A DNA stretch of 64,000 nt from Paramacrobiotus metropolitanus (lineage: Eukaryota > Tardigrada > Eutardigrada > Parachela > Macrobiotidae), in contig NW_026570351.1 of assembly GCF_019649055.1 (NCBI RefSeq), forward strand, positions 248,001-312,000. Reading direction: 5' to 3'. Positions 33,941-45,950 of this stretch are shown one piece after another. How positions within the stretch are numbered: position 1 is the stretch's first letter; every line of letters begins with the position of its first letter. The notes beneath the pieces are model-generated. The model was not told where the DNA came from and searched no databases. It worked only from the letters and a program-made list of their open reading frames with translations. The translations under genes and the position numbers were made by a program.

Positions 33941-35293
33941 TTAGGAATTCCTCGCTTGTCCAGGATTGATGCAAGATCTCGGTCCATGTGCTGACCGAGA
34001 GCAATTTCCGGTAGTTCCACAAAATGGCAGTACTTGATTGCAAATGGGTACATTCAGTTTGCGTGCTCTGTTGTCGTCATACGCGTGCCACATATCGAGT
34101 GCATCGTTGCGGCCTTCAGGATAATACGTACCATCCCACATGATTTCACTTGGCCAGAATGGCAGATCGATGGGGAAGTAACGATAAGGGTTAAAGTAAC
34201 GCGGAGACTGTTCGGTTTGTACGAAACGATTGTTGTTACGATCATAGCGAGCATTCGAACAAGAGTGTTGCGCTGCTCGGTACTTAAACGGTTGTCAAAC
34301 TTCATTGCGCGGATGTGATTGTTAAGCTCTGTACGATCGGCATCGGTCATCTGCGCGGTTTCAACATTGTGTACAGATACTTCTATAATGGTATCAACAG
34401 GTTCCATGTATCCGACTATTACACCTTTTTTGAGCCGTACTGGCTTATCAGAAAAGTTTGTGATCATGACTGACAGGCAACCATCGCGAGCGGTTGTCAG
34501 TGAATTAGGGATGGCCACAAGAGAATTCGTCAGCAGCGTTTTGTTACCGGTAATCATTACGTCGCCACTGTACGAGTCGGGCGCGATGACGTTGAGAACG
34601 GTGCCGTGCTTAGAGGGTAAGACAGTTGTAGACTGTAGCCGTATACCAGAACGGGACCATGTCACAGGCGGTACGTCGGATATGGGTGTGCCGGGAGACG
34701 CCGGGGGACTGACCGGGATTGTATCAGACTCGTACTGAGAGGAAAACGGTAGTGGATCAGCAGGCAGCTGCTGGGGCATTGACGGGATGTGTTGATGAGC
34801 CGTCAGGGAGAACGCCGAACTGACGGGCATCGTGCGGTGCTCGCTGGTTGCGGTTGACGATTCTGCCAAACGGAGCGGAGAGGCTGCGTGTGACAGCAGA
34901 GTGGACGGCTGAACATAGAAAGCAGCGTTGACTGGTGTGACAACTGGACATAAGCAGCATAGTGCATGTGCTGCGGGGTCAGCGCACGACGAAAGGGGAG
35001 TTGATGTGGTAATCACGGCGCAATTATACTCGCATTCTGCGTCCGGGGGTGGCGGCTGAACGTTAACCGACGGCATGTCAGTGTCCGGTGCAGCAGGTGC
35101 ACTGGCTGTCGACCTGACATCGGTACTGTAATTATTACCGACCGGGAGCGCATCGGTTGATGATGCGCTACCAAACCTGCAGGGCACAGAATGGAGGGAA
35201 TCTGCACTTAGTGTAAAGGGTGTGCGCGACAGTGTGACCGGTGCTCGTTCACACGGAGTAACGGAGAGTGGGCCTGCGATAAAGTCTGTTTGT
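33941..35293 (-). pseudogene. gypsy-type pol: protease-RT linker and start of RT, broken
   Basis: The minus-strand frame (upper limit set by the MITE at 35302) is Pro/Ser/Thr-rich, then becomes conserved. It holds SRSGIRLQSTTVLPSKHGTV and a segment of the form TNFSDKPVRLKKGVIVGYMEP. The latter is typical of the region between protease and reverse transcriptase in Ty3/gypsy elements. It reaches LSTEQRNTLVRML, the usual lead-in to the reverse transcriptase, after which the frame shifts near 34200-34140 and the element breaks off. The catalytic RT, RNase H and integrase are absent. The copy therefore cannot replicate. Confidence 0.7.
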
Positions 35294-35301
35294 GTGCTGA
35301 C

Positions 35302-35825
35302 CAGACTTGGGCCGCCTTTTTGCGGAGCGGGAAAATTCTCCGCCATTCCCGCCCCTCCCCGCTTTTTTGGAGGGCGGGAGCGGGCGGAAGTTTTGAGTGT
35401 GGTGGGACGGGGCGGGGAGGAAAAAAAGTGTGAGCGGGCGGGAGCGGGATTATTTTAAAGGCGGGCGGAGATCAAGCATAAAATAAAATTTAACATCATT
35501 TACTGAAATATTTTTACTATTTCTTATAGAATTTCTAACGGTTTTTTCGGCGAAATTGGTTGCTGGCTTCGCGCTTCGCGCGAAAATTGGCAACTGGTGT
35601 GGTCTTTGAATAGACATTTCTGAAGAAGAATAAACGGAAAAAAATTAAAAAATGAAAAGCACTGAAAATTTTTTTCACATTTTTGGCGGGAGGGTGGCGG
35701 GAAATTAAGATATGGCGGGCGGAAGTGGGAAATTTTTTTGTTACGGCGGGGCGGAGCGGGGCGGAAAATTTTTAGCAAGAGCGGGCCGGGCGGAAAGCGG
35801 AGATGTCGTTGGCGGCCCAAGTCTG
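35302..35825. mobile_element. hAT-type MITE inserted in gypsy pol
   Basis: The terminal repeats are CAGACTTGGGCCGCC (35302-35316) and GGCGGCCCAAGTCTG (35811-35825). The flanking 8-bp target duplication GTGCTGAC is at 35294-35301 and 35826-35833. The interior is built of GCGGGCGGGAGCGG-like runs and their complements around an AT-rich core and has no transposase. It lies between the protease frame and the linker frame, so it arrived after the retroelement. Confidence 0.9.
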
Positions 35826-35860
35826 GTGCTGACCGATGTGTACTGAACAATATTGCATGT

Positions 35861-36727
35861 TTACGTTGTACTGTGGACGCGTAGAGGGACGGTGACTGAT
35901 GGCGGAAGTGACCCCGTGGCCATGCTGGACAGTACAGTGCCCGGCGCAGTGCTTGGTGCTGTCGACTGCGCGGGACACACAGAAAGGGAGGCCAGTGGCG
36001 TTGGTGGCTCTGAAGGCGGCAGCTCGACAACCGTGGGAAGGGTACGCCTCAGTCGCATGTCCGCAGCATTTACGCCGCAAACGTCGAGACGGTGCTGCTG
36101 CACAAAACGAGTACGCGGAATCAAGGTGTCAGCCACCAGCATATCCTGTACGTCTGATACGATAGGTTCGCGCGACAGTAACTTGTGTACTTTACGAGTT
36201 GGCGGGACATCTTCGAAACACAATACACCGTTTTTACTGCTAATCCATATATCGTGCTCTTTAAGAAAGTCGTTACCCAAAATTATAGTATCGTACGGTA
36301 TATCGCAAACGATAAACATTAAATGTTTGATTATTCTATGGGTCAGGTTAATTGTGATTTCAGCGAAATACGATTCACGTGCTGTAAATCGATCGGAGAT
36401 GGTCGCAAACTGTAATTTGGGTGCACCTTTAACAAATTTGCGAAAAGGGAGCTTGAGATATGCAGCAACGGGTTCTGACATTATGCTCGTGCCGGCACCA
36501 GTATCAGTAAGTACTTCTAATCTGTAACCGTTGATGTTCAGGGGTATGTAGGCTGGACGAACAGTTTGAGGCATTGGAAGGCCGGCGTACGGGCTGGCCG
36601 TGCTTGGCAGCATGGGTATTGTTTCACTTTTCATGTGTACGTCGAATGTATGAACTTCAGCATTTGAATAAAATTTGGGAGGTTGATAACTGCGGCCACA
36701 CGGCCCTCCTTTATCGTAAGGCCTCAT
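35861..36727 (-). CDS. gypsy-type retropepsin (aspartic protease) frame
   Basis: The minus-strand frame of 288 codons contains the retropepsin active site EVLTDTGAGTSIM near residue 80 and, about 70 residues later, the second conserved segment YDTIILGNDFL. It is followed by a Pro/Ser/Thr-rich spacer. In the family this enzyme works as a dimer that cuts the Gag-Pol polyprotein. Both motifs look intact. The frame ends just before the hAT MITE that separates it from the linker, and it overlaps the zinc-knuckle frame by 4 bases at its start (36724-36727). Isolation from RT and integrase makes it a relic. Confidence 0.8.
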   Translation of the reverse strand: MRPYDKGGPCGRSYQPPKFYSNAEVHTFDVHMKSETIPMLPSTASPYAGLPMPQTVRPAYIPLNINGYRLEVLTDTGAGTSIMSEPVAAYLKLPFRKFVKGAPKLQFATISDRFTARESYFAEITINLTHRIIKHLMFIVCDIPYDTIILGNDFLKEHDIWISSKNGVLCFEDVPPTRKVHKLLSREPIVSDVQDMLVADTLIPRTRFVQQHRLDVCGVNAADMRLRRTLPTVVELPPSEPPTPLASLSVCPAQSTAPSTAPGTVLSSMATGSLPPSVTVPLRVHSTT

Positions 36728-37494
36728 TCTTTTCCCTGGGCGGTTGCCCAGAACGCATTGCCCTGTTGTGCAACGCGATATTGTATATAGTCATCGTACT
36801 CGCGCTGCACCTTGCTTTTCACCTCTGGAGGGCAGATTCGGTCAATTCGAAATTTATCGTCAGGAGCAGTTTGTGTGCACTCTGTGTACGAGTGAATGAA
36901 GTCGTGACATTTTGGGCAAAACAGTTTGCCATTGTCCAACCGGTAGCCGTCAAAATCGATAAACTTCGGTGGTATGCGCTTCAGTTCATCACGGGATGAC
37001 CGGCGCTCGCGACCACCAGGACGGTCTGAGCGTTCATTGCGGTGCTCGCGTGGTGAACGATCACTATACTGTTGGCGATTGTCTGAGCTGCGACCACGCT
37101 GACCAAAGCGATCGGCGCTCGGTGAACGATATCCGGTGCGGCCAGGTGCACTGTACCGAGTGTCATCCCGACTGCGGCTTACCGAGCGGTATCGATCTGC
37201 TGTATCGCTTTGTTCGTTGTGCCGTTGACGTGTATCGGCTGGGTCACGGCTGCGAGAGCGGAAGCGGTCACGAGAATCATCACGCCGGCGCCAGTCGCGA
37301 TCAACCGGGCGACCGTTGCTGGGGTGGCGATAGCGGCTGCGGTCACCATACTGGCTACCTTGCTCTGCGCTGCGACGATAAGGGGGCGGTACGGGCCAGG
37401 CGAGCGAGAGATCTGGGTAGTGCTATACCGCTGCGGTGCACCACGTTCACTGTAATGTTTCACTTCTATCGGGTTCGATTCAGATCCGGCAGCG
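36724..37494 (-). pseudogene. gag nucleocapsid region, Arg/Ser-rich with zinc knuckle, frameshifted
   Basis: After the capsid frame ends at 37495 the minus strand continues with a gag-like product in shifted frames. First comes an Arg/Ser/Asp-rich stretch with many RSRSRD/RSPS phrases, then a perfect zinc knuckle CPKCHDFIHSYTEC (C-x2-C-x4-H-x4-C), then PPEVKSKVQREYDDYIQYRV and a stop at 36724. The ATG at 36939 lies just before the knuckle. The frame change with respect to capsid is probably decay, though a programmed shift cannot be excluded. Confidence 0.65.
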
Positions 37495-38436
37495 TCACTC
37501 GCGGTCAACGACAGCGAGTTTAGTAAGAACAGAACGAATATCACTAACCGTGCTGGTCTTTGTGATAGCCAAAAACTTGCGGTACTCAGGAACATCAGAA
37601 AACGCGCGATTTATTTCCGCAATTTTATATTTTTCAGGCATGAGTGCATCAATCTCCTGAAAAAGTACTTGCATTTCGTCCAGAAACTGGTTGACGTCCA
37701 TGCCCTTTTTGAAAACTTTCTTCGACAACTCAAGGCGTTTAATCATTTCGTAATCTTCTGGTAGAAAGCGCTCAACTAAAACTGATTTCCACTGATCATA
37801 CGAGTACAGCTTATTAACTGGCCACAGCCCTTCGAAATAGCGTCGTGGTGCTTCACCGAGATAGTTAGGTAGCATTTTCACTTTGCGTTCGTTGCCCCAA
37901 CCAAGAGTATCAGCTGCGCGATCAAACTGCTGGAAGAAAGCAGTAATAGTGTATTCTGGCTTATTATTAAAAATTTCGATCTTAAAATCTTTTGCGTTCA
38001 GCCGCAAATTATTGTTATTAGAATCTAGCCGTAAACTGCGTAAAAGATCGGCGAGGTTGTTGTGATCTATACGTTCTGCCTGTACAGAGGCGTTGTGCGC
38101 TGCCGGTTCAACAGTGTGAGCGGATGGCTGTGCTGTAAGCCGCTCATGCACTTGGACGTCTGGTGAACGAATGCGTGCATTAGGCCCACCATGTACAATA
38201 GCGGGCGATGCTGCACGGGAAAGTCTGTGTGTACCGGCTTGTGTGCGCCCTGCTTGCTGTCGGAACTGGCTGATCGATTCAGCATGCGAGAGGTTCAACA
38301 GATTGTCGAGATCCTCAAGCATGTGTTCTGGCAGCGAGTCACCTATGCGGCGATATATACCTGTCAGCCACCAAGGGCTGACGGCGTGCCACAAACGCAC
38401 GGTGCTGCTACCTTCAATGTGAAACGAAATCATCAT
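37495..38436 (-). CDS. gypsy-type Gag capsid-like protein
   Basis: A 313-codon minus-strand frame. The N-terminal half is polar with no known motif. The C-terminal half (from about residue 150) fits retrotransposon Gag: KPEYTITAFFQQFDRAADTL, then WGNERKVKMLPNYLGEAPRR, then YDQWKSVLVERFLP and the following FxKGMDVNQFLDEM region. The order gag, zinc knuckle, protease, linker on one strand identifies a Ty3/gypsy-like element running from 38.4 kb down to the LTR at 33.2 kb. The first codons may include non-element sequence, because no 5' LTR or primer-binding site is visible upstream. Confidence 0.75.
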   Translation of the reverse strand: MMISFHIEGSSTVRLWHAVSPWWLTGIYRRIGDSLPEHMLEDLDNLLNLSHAESISQFRQQAGRTQAGTHRLSRAASPAIVHGGPNARIRSPDVQVHERLTAQPSAHTVEPAAHNASVQAERIDHNNLADLLRSLRLDSNNNNLRLNAKDFKIEIFNNKPEYTITAFFQQFDRAADTLGWGNERKVKMLPNYLGEAPRRYFEGLWPVNKLYSYDQWKSVLVERFLPEDYEMIKRLELSKKVFKKGMDVNQFLDEMQVLFQEIDALMPEKYKIAEINRAFSDVPEYRKFLAITKTSTVSDIRSVLTKLAVVDRE

Positions 38437-40235
38437 TTTTCTCGGCTAAGCTTCAACAGAACTTCCATTCCAGCCATTCAAACGATGTAGAAAATCTAGA
38501 AATGTTTTAGATCCTGGCAAGTAAGCATTCATGACGGACAAGAAAGCTTAGTAATGTATAATGTTGAAGTTTTCTCGTCCAAATAGCACTGCGCTCTACA
38601 GAGCCGTCAACAGAGCAGCAGCAGCTAAACTACCCAGTGCACACAAGCTAGGTAAATGTGGGTGTCCGAACTGAGTACCACTGTTAACTGTGCTGTTTGT
38701 TCAGGAAAACGCAAACATAACTGCTACGAGTACTAACAAAAAAAATTCAAATTGTATTGTACTAGTAGGTACTGGCAATAGAGTCTATATTTATTTACAG
38801 TTCTTGTAAATGTTGCTGCGAAAGCAAACAGACAAAACTTAGCCTTTTATGCTGTAAGCCTAAAGCGCAAGAAAATTAGTCGACTCGGCTGCACCAGATT
38901 ACTTTATAGGCCACCTACACTTCCTGCAGCGCCCGCACCATGAACCGAACTCGCTTACCTTGTCGTACACCAATCCCTTGGGATGTGGGATTCTTTCGAA
39001 AACCGACGAAGATAAAATGCGGCCTGGTATTTTACTGAACCGAACGTACCGTACTGTAAGTATCCGCGCTGTTCTAAATCAAGTACTTATATTAATTTCT
39101 GGGCTGACTAAATGATGTACACAAAAATGACAGTTGCTAACATGAGAAACGAGACTCATGACAGAAAATAATAATCCAACATAACATGTCAAAAAACATT
39201 TGAGTTTCCTTAATAGAAAGTGGCTGTTACCGCTGCTTTCTAAAGTTTTGGAGTCTTCGAAAAGATTTCAGTTAATTAAAATATGCGAACAGTAGTCACT
39301 GCTACATGCTTACTTTGTTACCATGACGAGTTTGATACTTTGTATTTGTTGGAGCAATGGTCCTTGTAAGGACTACGCTGCATACTTATGCAACAACAAC
39401 AACAATGACAAAAAAGGGACGCATGTGCTACGAGTCAGGGCGGCTGACTTCGATCCAGGTATGACGTTGCAAATTTTTGCAGTGACTGATAGTAATAATT
39501 TTTATAATTTTATATTCACGCATGATATAACTTGTGCAAGAGCTACATTACACAAACCAATATAAGCATTGACATTGATTTTATTTTTGTCTTCATATGT
39601 TTTATAACTGGCTGGCTAATTGTTCATAATACCCTTCCTTATTACGGTGTTCTTTTGGCAAGGGTTAACTGCACAAATAGAAGGAAGCTCTCCTTGTGTT
39701 TCACACAAACTGCATCAAATGCGGTTTTATATGGTGTCGAAGCATGGGTCCAAAGCATGTCGTTCAAGGCTGGTTCTTGCACCGCCGTGATTTGTGCCAC
39801 CGGGGCGTCACTGTCGGCGATGCCTGTTCTGGGCTCGCTCATCACGGTGGACATGCTCGGGGTGAGGTCTTCCATTTGGTCGTGCCGAGAAGGTCCAAAC
39901 TGTATCGTTATTGCTGGAAACCAAAAAATGGTTAAACCTTCAAACGTTGGCCGTCCAATTTTGTCAAGGAATTGTCATTTTTACCATTACATGTACACGG
40001 GAATACATGTGCAGCTGAAATTACGAACCTGTACTAATGACAGTCCGCGCTGTGAATACGGCAAAAAACTGTCACGAATAATTGGTAAACTGAAGGGTCA
40101 CGAGCTGCCGCTGATTTGCTTCCGGTATAAAAAATATCACGGCATCAGCTACTGCAACCAAATAATGCAGCAACAATTGTATCTAAAGCGGCGCTAACGA
40201 GGTCAAGGAAACCATAGAAGCGTTGGAAAGGTCAT
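38437..40235. other. no firm gene
   Basis: A plus-strand frame at 39532-40197 and a minus-strand frame at 39642-39930 are both open over the same stretch. The minus frame (DLTPSMSTVMSEPRTGIAD) follows a TTTCCAG acceptor and has protein-like composition, so a minus-strand exon is possible. I cannot decide between them. Confidence 0.3.
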
Positions 40236-40625
40236 TTGCTGCGGCAGCTTAGGTTCCCGTACATGCATCAAACATCAAATACCGGAAGCACAATGCGGCA
40301 TTTGTTAACTACTTTAAACCCATCGCATGTCGTCACCGCACCTCACGAAGCGGTGGTGGAAAGCTTGCTATTCGGCTTCCGATTCGAGCGTGCCGTTCTG
40401 ACGAGAAGTGCCACCGGCGATCTGTTCCACGCCTTAAACTTAGCGATGTGACAACAATTCACGCTGCAGTTTTTCCTTTGCCTCCGAATACCGGTTTTGG
40501 ACGACGACTTCGTCTTAGAACCTTATAATAAGTTCTATCGGCTGTACGAAAAAAATGCCGACCGCCTTAGTGAAGGAATGAAAAATTTGGCGGTCGGGAC
40601 GGCAAGGGTGTTAGGTCGAGGGTAA
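40236..40625 (+). pseudogene. decayed exon with in-frame TGA
   Basis: The frame from 40236 gives VVESLLFGFRFERAVLTRS, meets TGA at 40449-40451, and then goes on in the same frame with FLCLRIPVLDDDFVLEPYNK and LYEKNADRLSEGMKNLAVGT before TAA near 40625. Protein-like composition on both sides of the stop suggests a nonsense-broken exon. The protein is not recognised. Confidence 0.4.
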
Positions 40626-42146
40626 GCCGCAGACCGCGGCTGGTGTGGACGGGCAAAAACAGGCCAGTACTATGGCGCTTGTCTTATCAGCGGGTGACTT
40701 TTCTACATCGGCAAATTATGTTCTATGTTTCGTTTCTGCTGTTACCGGCTGCTGCTGGCTTGCTAGTGTCGGCGGTTAACGTTTTCCGAGTCACCAGCTA
40801 GTCGCTGTTTTAGTCTAAATAGAACCTGCGAGCATCGTAATGTGCGGTGCGCAGTATCGGGGATGTAAGTACGTTGTAAATACGATTTGCTTGGTTCTCG
40901 TATGCTTCAAGGTCATGTTAACCAACAGCAGCCGGTTACTGAGAAAAGATATATATGCTCTTTTCTCAGAGCATACTCTAAGAAAAGAGTATATTCTAAG
41001 AATAACGATTATCATTTCTGTTTGTCTAGAACAACGATTAATATGCATGATAATATTTAAATATTTTAATTGATAATGTATAAATAATAACTAATATTGT
41101 TAACTGTTCAAATAACTAATATTGTTAATGGTACTCAGGTCAGCTTTTGCCATTTCAGAAACTTTAGCTGTTAGCCGCATAAAAAACCATCCAGTCAAGC
41201 GAAAGAGAAGAAAATATGGTGCATACATGTAGAGCTAATAAAACTACTTAATCAAACGCCGTCAAAAGTTGTTGGATACACTGTAATACAGTATCAGTGC
41301 TCAAGCACTACAAGAAAAACTAGTATTATTAAATAAGAACTGGGCTGAATATTTACATATGTTCTTTATGCAGCAACAATAACACTGTACGTGTTGGTTC
41401 TCTTTATTTCAACCTTGGTAACATGAAGCATCCAAAAAAGAAAAAAACAATCCGAATTAAATTTATCAAAGAGTGAAGCAATGCCATGTTTTCCCAGCTG
41501 AGTACTGTGCGTAGTACGTACACTATGCGAACATGGCTGCACTTATAATTATGTATAAATATTATCACATCCATATTATCAGATCCGCTTTCTTCTAGCA
41601 AAAAGCAGGCGCAAACAAAGCGTTAATAAGTTCGATCAAAAACAGGCTGTGCGTCAATACGGATCCTTCTAACTACGCCCCATACTGAGACGTGATTAAA
41701 CATCCGGGAGCTAGACGGAGCAACTCATCATATCCGGGTGTTGGAAATATATTTATTCGGTTGACTCGCTGGTTTTCTATCATTTCGTGCTATGACAAAT
41801 CTAGCAGCATCAACATTTACCTCCTCCGAAGTCTTTACAAGATGGCGTTAACGACCTGGTGATAATTTATTAATCTACGTACAGTTCATCCATTTAAACA
41901 TTTAATTTTTTAGTTTGTCAGTTCGATTATAACTTTATACAGGAGCTCATATTTATCCGGTGTTAATTTATTAATATAGTTGCTTATTTGTTTCTAATTC
42001 TGTATCGGCCATCTCCAGTGTCTATTTATCCAGTGTTTGCTTATCGGTGATTTGTTTTTAATTTCTATCGGCATCTCCAGTTTATATTTATCCATTTTTT
42101 ACTAATAATCTACAACTGGATGGTGAGGTAATTCTGTTTTTAATCA
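40626..42146. other. intergenic, upstream of the F-box gene
   Basis: AT-rich. AAAAGAGCATATATATC-like and AGAGCATACTCTAAG phrases near 40955-41000 are mutually complementary and could form a hairpin. Short imperfect repeats of TTATTTATCC(A/G) with TGTTTGCTTA occur at 41950-42110, just before the gene start. No promoter element could be assigned. Confidence 0.3.
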
Positions 42147-45100
42147 ATGGAGAATATGGAGGATTCTGATGATGTTGTTGAATGTCGACAAAATGGAGCT
42201 CGTGATTGTGGCGCAACAGTTGCAGATGCAGAAAACCAAATGGCCTTGGATTTTTCATACATAGGTAGACGGAACGAGGGAGTTCACTTTGGCCAAGTCC
42301 ACCACACCCCAGCTGCAGTCAGTTCCTGTGGTCCCGCAACTTTGCCGAACCCCTGCAGCGTCGCTTCAGGTAATTAATTTTGAAAACAGCTATGATTAAC
42401 GTCTTCGGAAGAGAACACTTCTTTAATTTACGATGCCGAACCATGTAGTATGATGTGTTTTTCCCGATTACTGGTTCTGGTTTTACAATACTCGTGTAAA
42501 CAATAACGTTCAATATTGGGATGCATTATTAATGGATAATGACAATCGTTGCCCGGGAATGCCTTTCATTAAATCGTACAATCACATAGTTATTGTTTAA
42601 AAATTCTCGGTAATGGAAGATTGATGTACATGCAGGTCAACCGGAGTTTCTCCGTTCCCCTTTATCGTCCGTCCACCAGATGACGCCGATGGATGTGCGT
42701 GACTACCGGACGATGGTGGCCGATTTGGAGAAGCGGCTTATGGACCGGGAGCAGTTGCTGCGCGAGGACGAGAAGAACGAGGCGTTGGATGAGGTGACTA
42801 AGGCGCAGAGTGGCTCAGTGAATCAACTGAGACATCTGCTAACACTGTACGAAGGGTACCACGAGTATCCGGAGTCTATGATGGCGTGTGTGCGGACGAA
42901 ATACCGGGAGGTCAGTTCACACGGAAAAAGAGGGAGATGACGATAAGATCTTCGAGAAAAAATATTTCATTTTTCATATTAATTATTCAAATTCAGTTTA
43001 CTGTCAAAATTTTAATTTTTATAATTATCGTTTAACGTCGAAAATTGTTACCAAATGAGATATTATGTTTCTTGTTTGCAGTTGGAACATGAGAAATGCG
43101 CGTTGGAGGCGTCCTTGCAGTCGCGCATCGCCGTTCTCGAAGCGGAGATCTCCTCCTTGCACGCTACTCACAGCGAACTTAGGACCCAAATCGAACAACT
43201 GACCACGAACAGTCAGGATGAGGTCGTTGTTCTGCGGCGGAAACTGGCGGAAACAGAGTCCCTGCTGATGGCAGCGCTAGACTGCGATAGGTCCGACGAT
43301 GAATCGGGTGTCGTTGAAGAATCCGGGGATATTCTGGAAGACGGCATTAATGTGCGGAAAGTCGTCGTGAGGTTGGTGCGCGCACTGAAGGAGATCCAGG
43401 CGATGCGGAAAGAGATTGGTGCGCGGAAGGATCAGGTCAGCGAGATAAATGTGGAGATTGCCGAGTTCCGCGAGAAGCTGGATGCCAGTAGCATCCAACG
43501 CGACAAGTAAGCTGTTTAATCTTTTAAATTTTGGTTAAAAGCCGCCGATTTCCAGCGTGTTGGATTTTGAGTCCTGCTTTTTAAATAGCCTTGCTTCATA
43601 AAGCAGTTTCACAACGTTTCTTTGTTCTTATTAATGGTATAAGTGTACTTTTGTGGCTAGTGGTTAATTTATGTTTGTTATTGCTAAGGCTATTTGCAGC
43701 TGCAGACGAGAAATCAAAGGTGCAACCATGGGAGGCGTTTAATATTAATAAAACAGAAAAGTTGAACATTCACGATAGCATGTACTTACTACTTAGTTGA
43801 CCCGGAAATTGTTCTGATTTATTTTGTAGGTTGTTTTGCACCGATTGTTTGGACGGCTCAGCCCACCGGGAGGATTTTGCCGTTGTGGAAGTTTCTGGGG
43901 GAGACCAGTGTGGCACATCAATCGGCGCCTCTGCCACAAAGGGAGAGAAGCGACGTAACAAAAACACATTCGCAAAGCGCCAGAAAGTGAAGGATGTCGT
44001 GGTTGTGGAAGTCCGTGGAGGAGATGGAGTACTGCAATGTGGCACCGTAGCTGAAGGCGGAGGTACCGAAGGCGGTGTATTCGTGGATTTTCGTTGCACA
44101 GGCAGAAGAAACGAATGGGTTCCTTTGGACGAAGTCTTTTTATCCCGCGACGATCGCGCTGTGCCCAAATTGTGTCCTATTTCTTCCAACAATAACGGTA
44201 AATCTAACAGGAGCGAAACGCATAGCTTCTTCGATATTATATCTTTCCAGGCTTGCATAATAATTATAATAATTAATGTGTATGTGACACTGCATAGCAT
44301 ACAACGAACAAACGGGAAAGCGTTTTCGCAACGGTGTTTTGTAAAAAGTAAACGGAAAATTGTAACAGAGCGTGCTGGTTGCAGGGATTCAGGATTCCGT
44401 GGAGGTGCTGATGCAGCACAATCCTTCGGAGCCGTGGAAATGGCAACCCGCCACCGCTTTGTACGACTGGATCTTTTGGCACTTTGGCATGGTCGTCATT
44501 CCCTTGCCTGGAGGAGAAATTAGAAGCATAATTCCAAAAGACCGGATCAGGAGTCCAAGTGCTGGGAAGCTCCGTGGACTGGAAGAGGAGGTGGAACTTG
44601 ACTTCGTGCGAAGAATGATGCGGTTTTACGTAAGCAGCGGTGTATTACACTGAACCCGGTGTACTACATTGAACCCGGACCGTGAATTATCCTAGACTGT
44701 CCGAACTATCTTTTGACATGCAAAAATTAACTTTCTCTTCTTATTTATAATTCAAAAAATAATATTGCAGAGTAAATCCGTGCTGCGCCCACTGGAAGCC
44801 GAAAACGGAAAGGCAACCACGAAAGGGCAAAAACGTCGACGCTGCAACGAATCCGTGGCCATCGTTAAACGCTTGAGAACGGCCCGGAGCCGCAGTGGCT
44901 CCTTGTCCTCGCTTCACGAACTGGTTGGTCCCGAGGATGACGGACTCCGATTCCTGCCTGTGGAGATCCTTATGGAGACCTTTCAGTTCCTGCACAGCAT
45001 TGATCAAGGTCGGCTGTTGGCGGTGTGCAGCGGGTGGTACGGCATACTCACCTCGGTCCTCGTCAAACGTCTGCTGCAAATCCATTTTCCATCCAAAGTT

Positions 45101-45950
45101 GATTTTAGTCGTGCTCGCTCACATTCCACAGGAAGCGCTTGTGTCGCGGATACAAATGCACAAAGCTGTTGGAGCAATCGCTCTGCGGTTATTGTTGGCG
45201 TTTCAGTAAATGGTGCGCTGGCACTGGAGGATTGGCCCATTTGTGACGGGTTCCTCCTGCGCGAGATCCTGCAGCTAGGAAACAAGGAGGTTTTGGAAAA
45301 TCTTGTCCTGAAGAACATTACTTGCTGGTTTCAGCCGAGCCATACCGAAGATTACATTCCCGCGCTTTTTAATGTATTTAACTCGCTAGCGATGATGTGT
45401 CGTACGTTAAGCGTGATGAACTTCATTTGCGAGATTCGTCGATCATGGATCGATGCGTCTGTGCCGATCACGATCCGCATCCCGTTCGGTCGGATGCGTA
45501 GCGATCGCCGCGTCACTGTTGCCGACTGGTGGGACATGATTGAGCAAAGCTGTCCACTGCTGGATGACCACCAAATGAATCTGCTCTCCACTAGGATGAA
45601 CGAGGTGAAACAAGACTGGAAGCTTGGTGGTCCATGGCTAACGGTAAAAGTATGGTATCATTATCTAAAGAGTCCACTAATACAGTAGCACTAAGCTCAG
45701 CTAGCTGCGCTGCTGCATAGTTGTATCGTCATAAACCTTGAACAGTTCACCTTCTGATTTGCAGATTACCAGAAGTCGACAGGCTGGTGACCCTCGGACG
45801 AGTTCCACCTATTTCAAGCCGTTCCCAGCTACATCCATTTATCCGCTTGAGTTTGTTGACGTACATCGGCTGACACGAATGACACAATACCTCATGTTTT
45901 GTGCAATCACTGACTCTACGATCAATCTCGAGTTGGCTTTGCCAGCTTAA
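42147..45950 (+). CDS. F-box protein with duplicated N-terminal domain and coiled coil
   Basis: Seven exons join with matching phases: 42147-42369, 42636-42910, 43082-43506, 43830-44197, 44385-44629, 44771-45643 and 45765-45950, in total 864 codons plus TAA. The start ATG has an in-frame TAA six bases upstream. Exon 1 carries a short domain with DVVECRQNGARDCGATV and IGRRNEGVHF. Exon 4 carries a longer, better kept copy (VVVVEVRGGDGVLQCGTVA, then FVDFRCTGRRNEWVPLDEVF). Exons 2-3 encode a charged coiled coil (about residues 75-305). Exon 5 has SEPWKWQPATALYDW and EIRSIIPKDRIR. Exon 6 has the F-box, about residues 573-615 (FLPVEILMETFQFL..LLAVCSGWYGIL), followed by a helical C-terminal region. 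F-box proteins bind Skp1 and bring substrates to a cullin ubiquitin ligase; that role is inferred. The architecture matches, from memory, tardigrade multi-copy F-box proteins. Confidence 0.85.
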
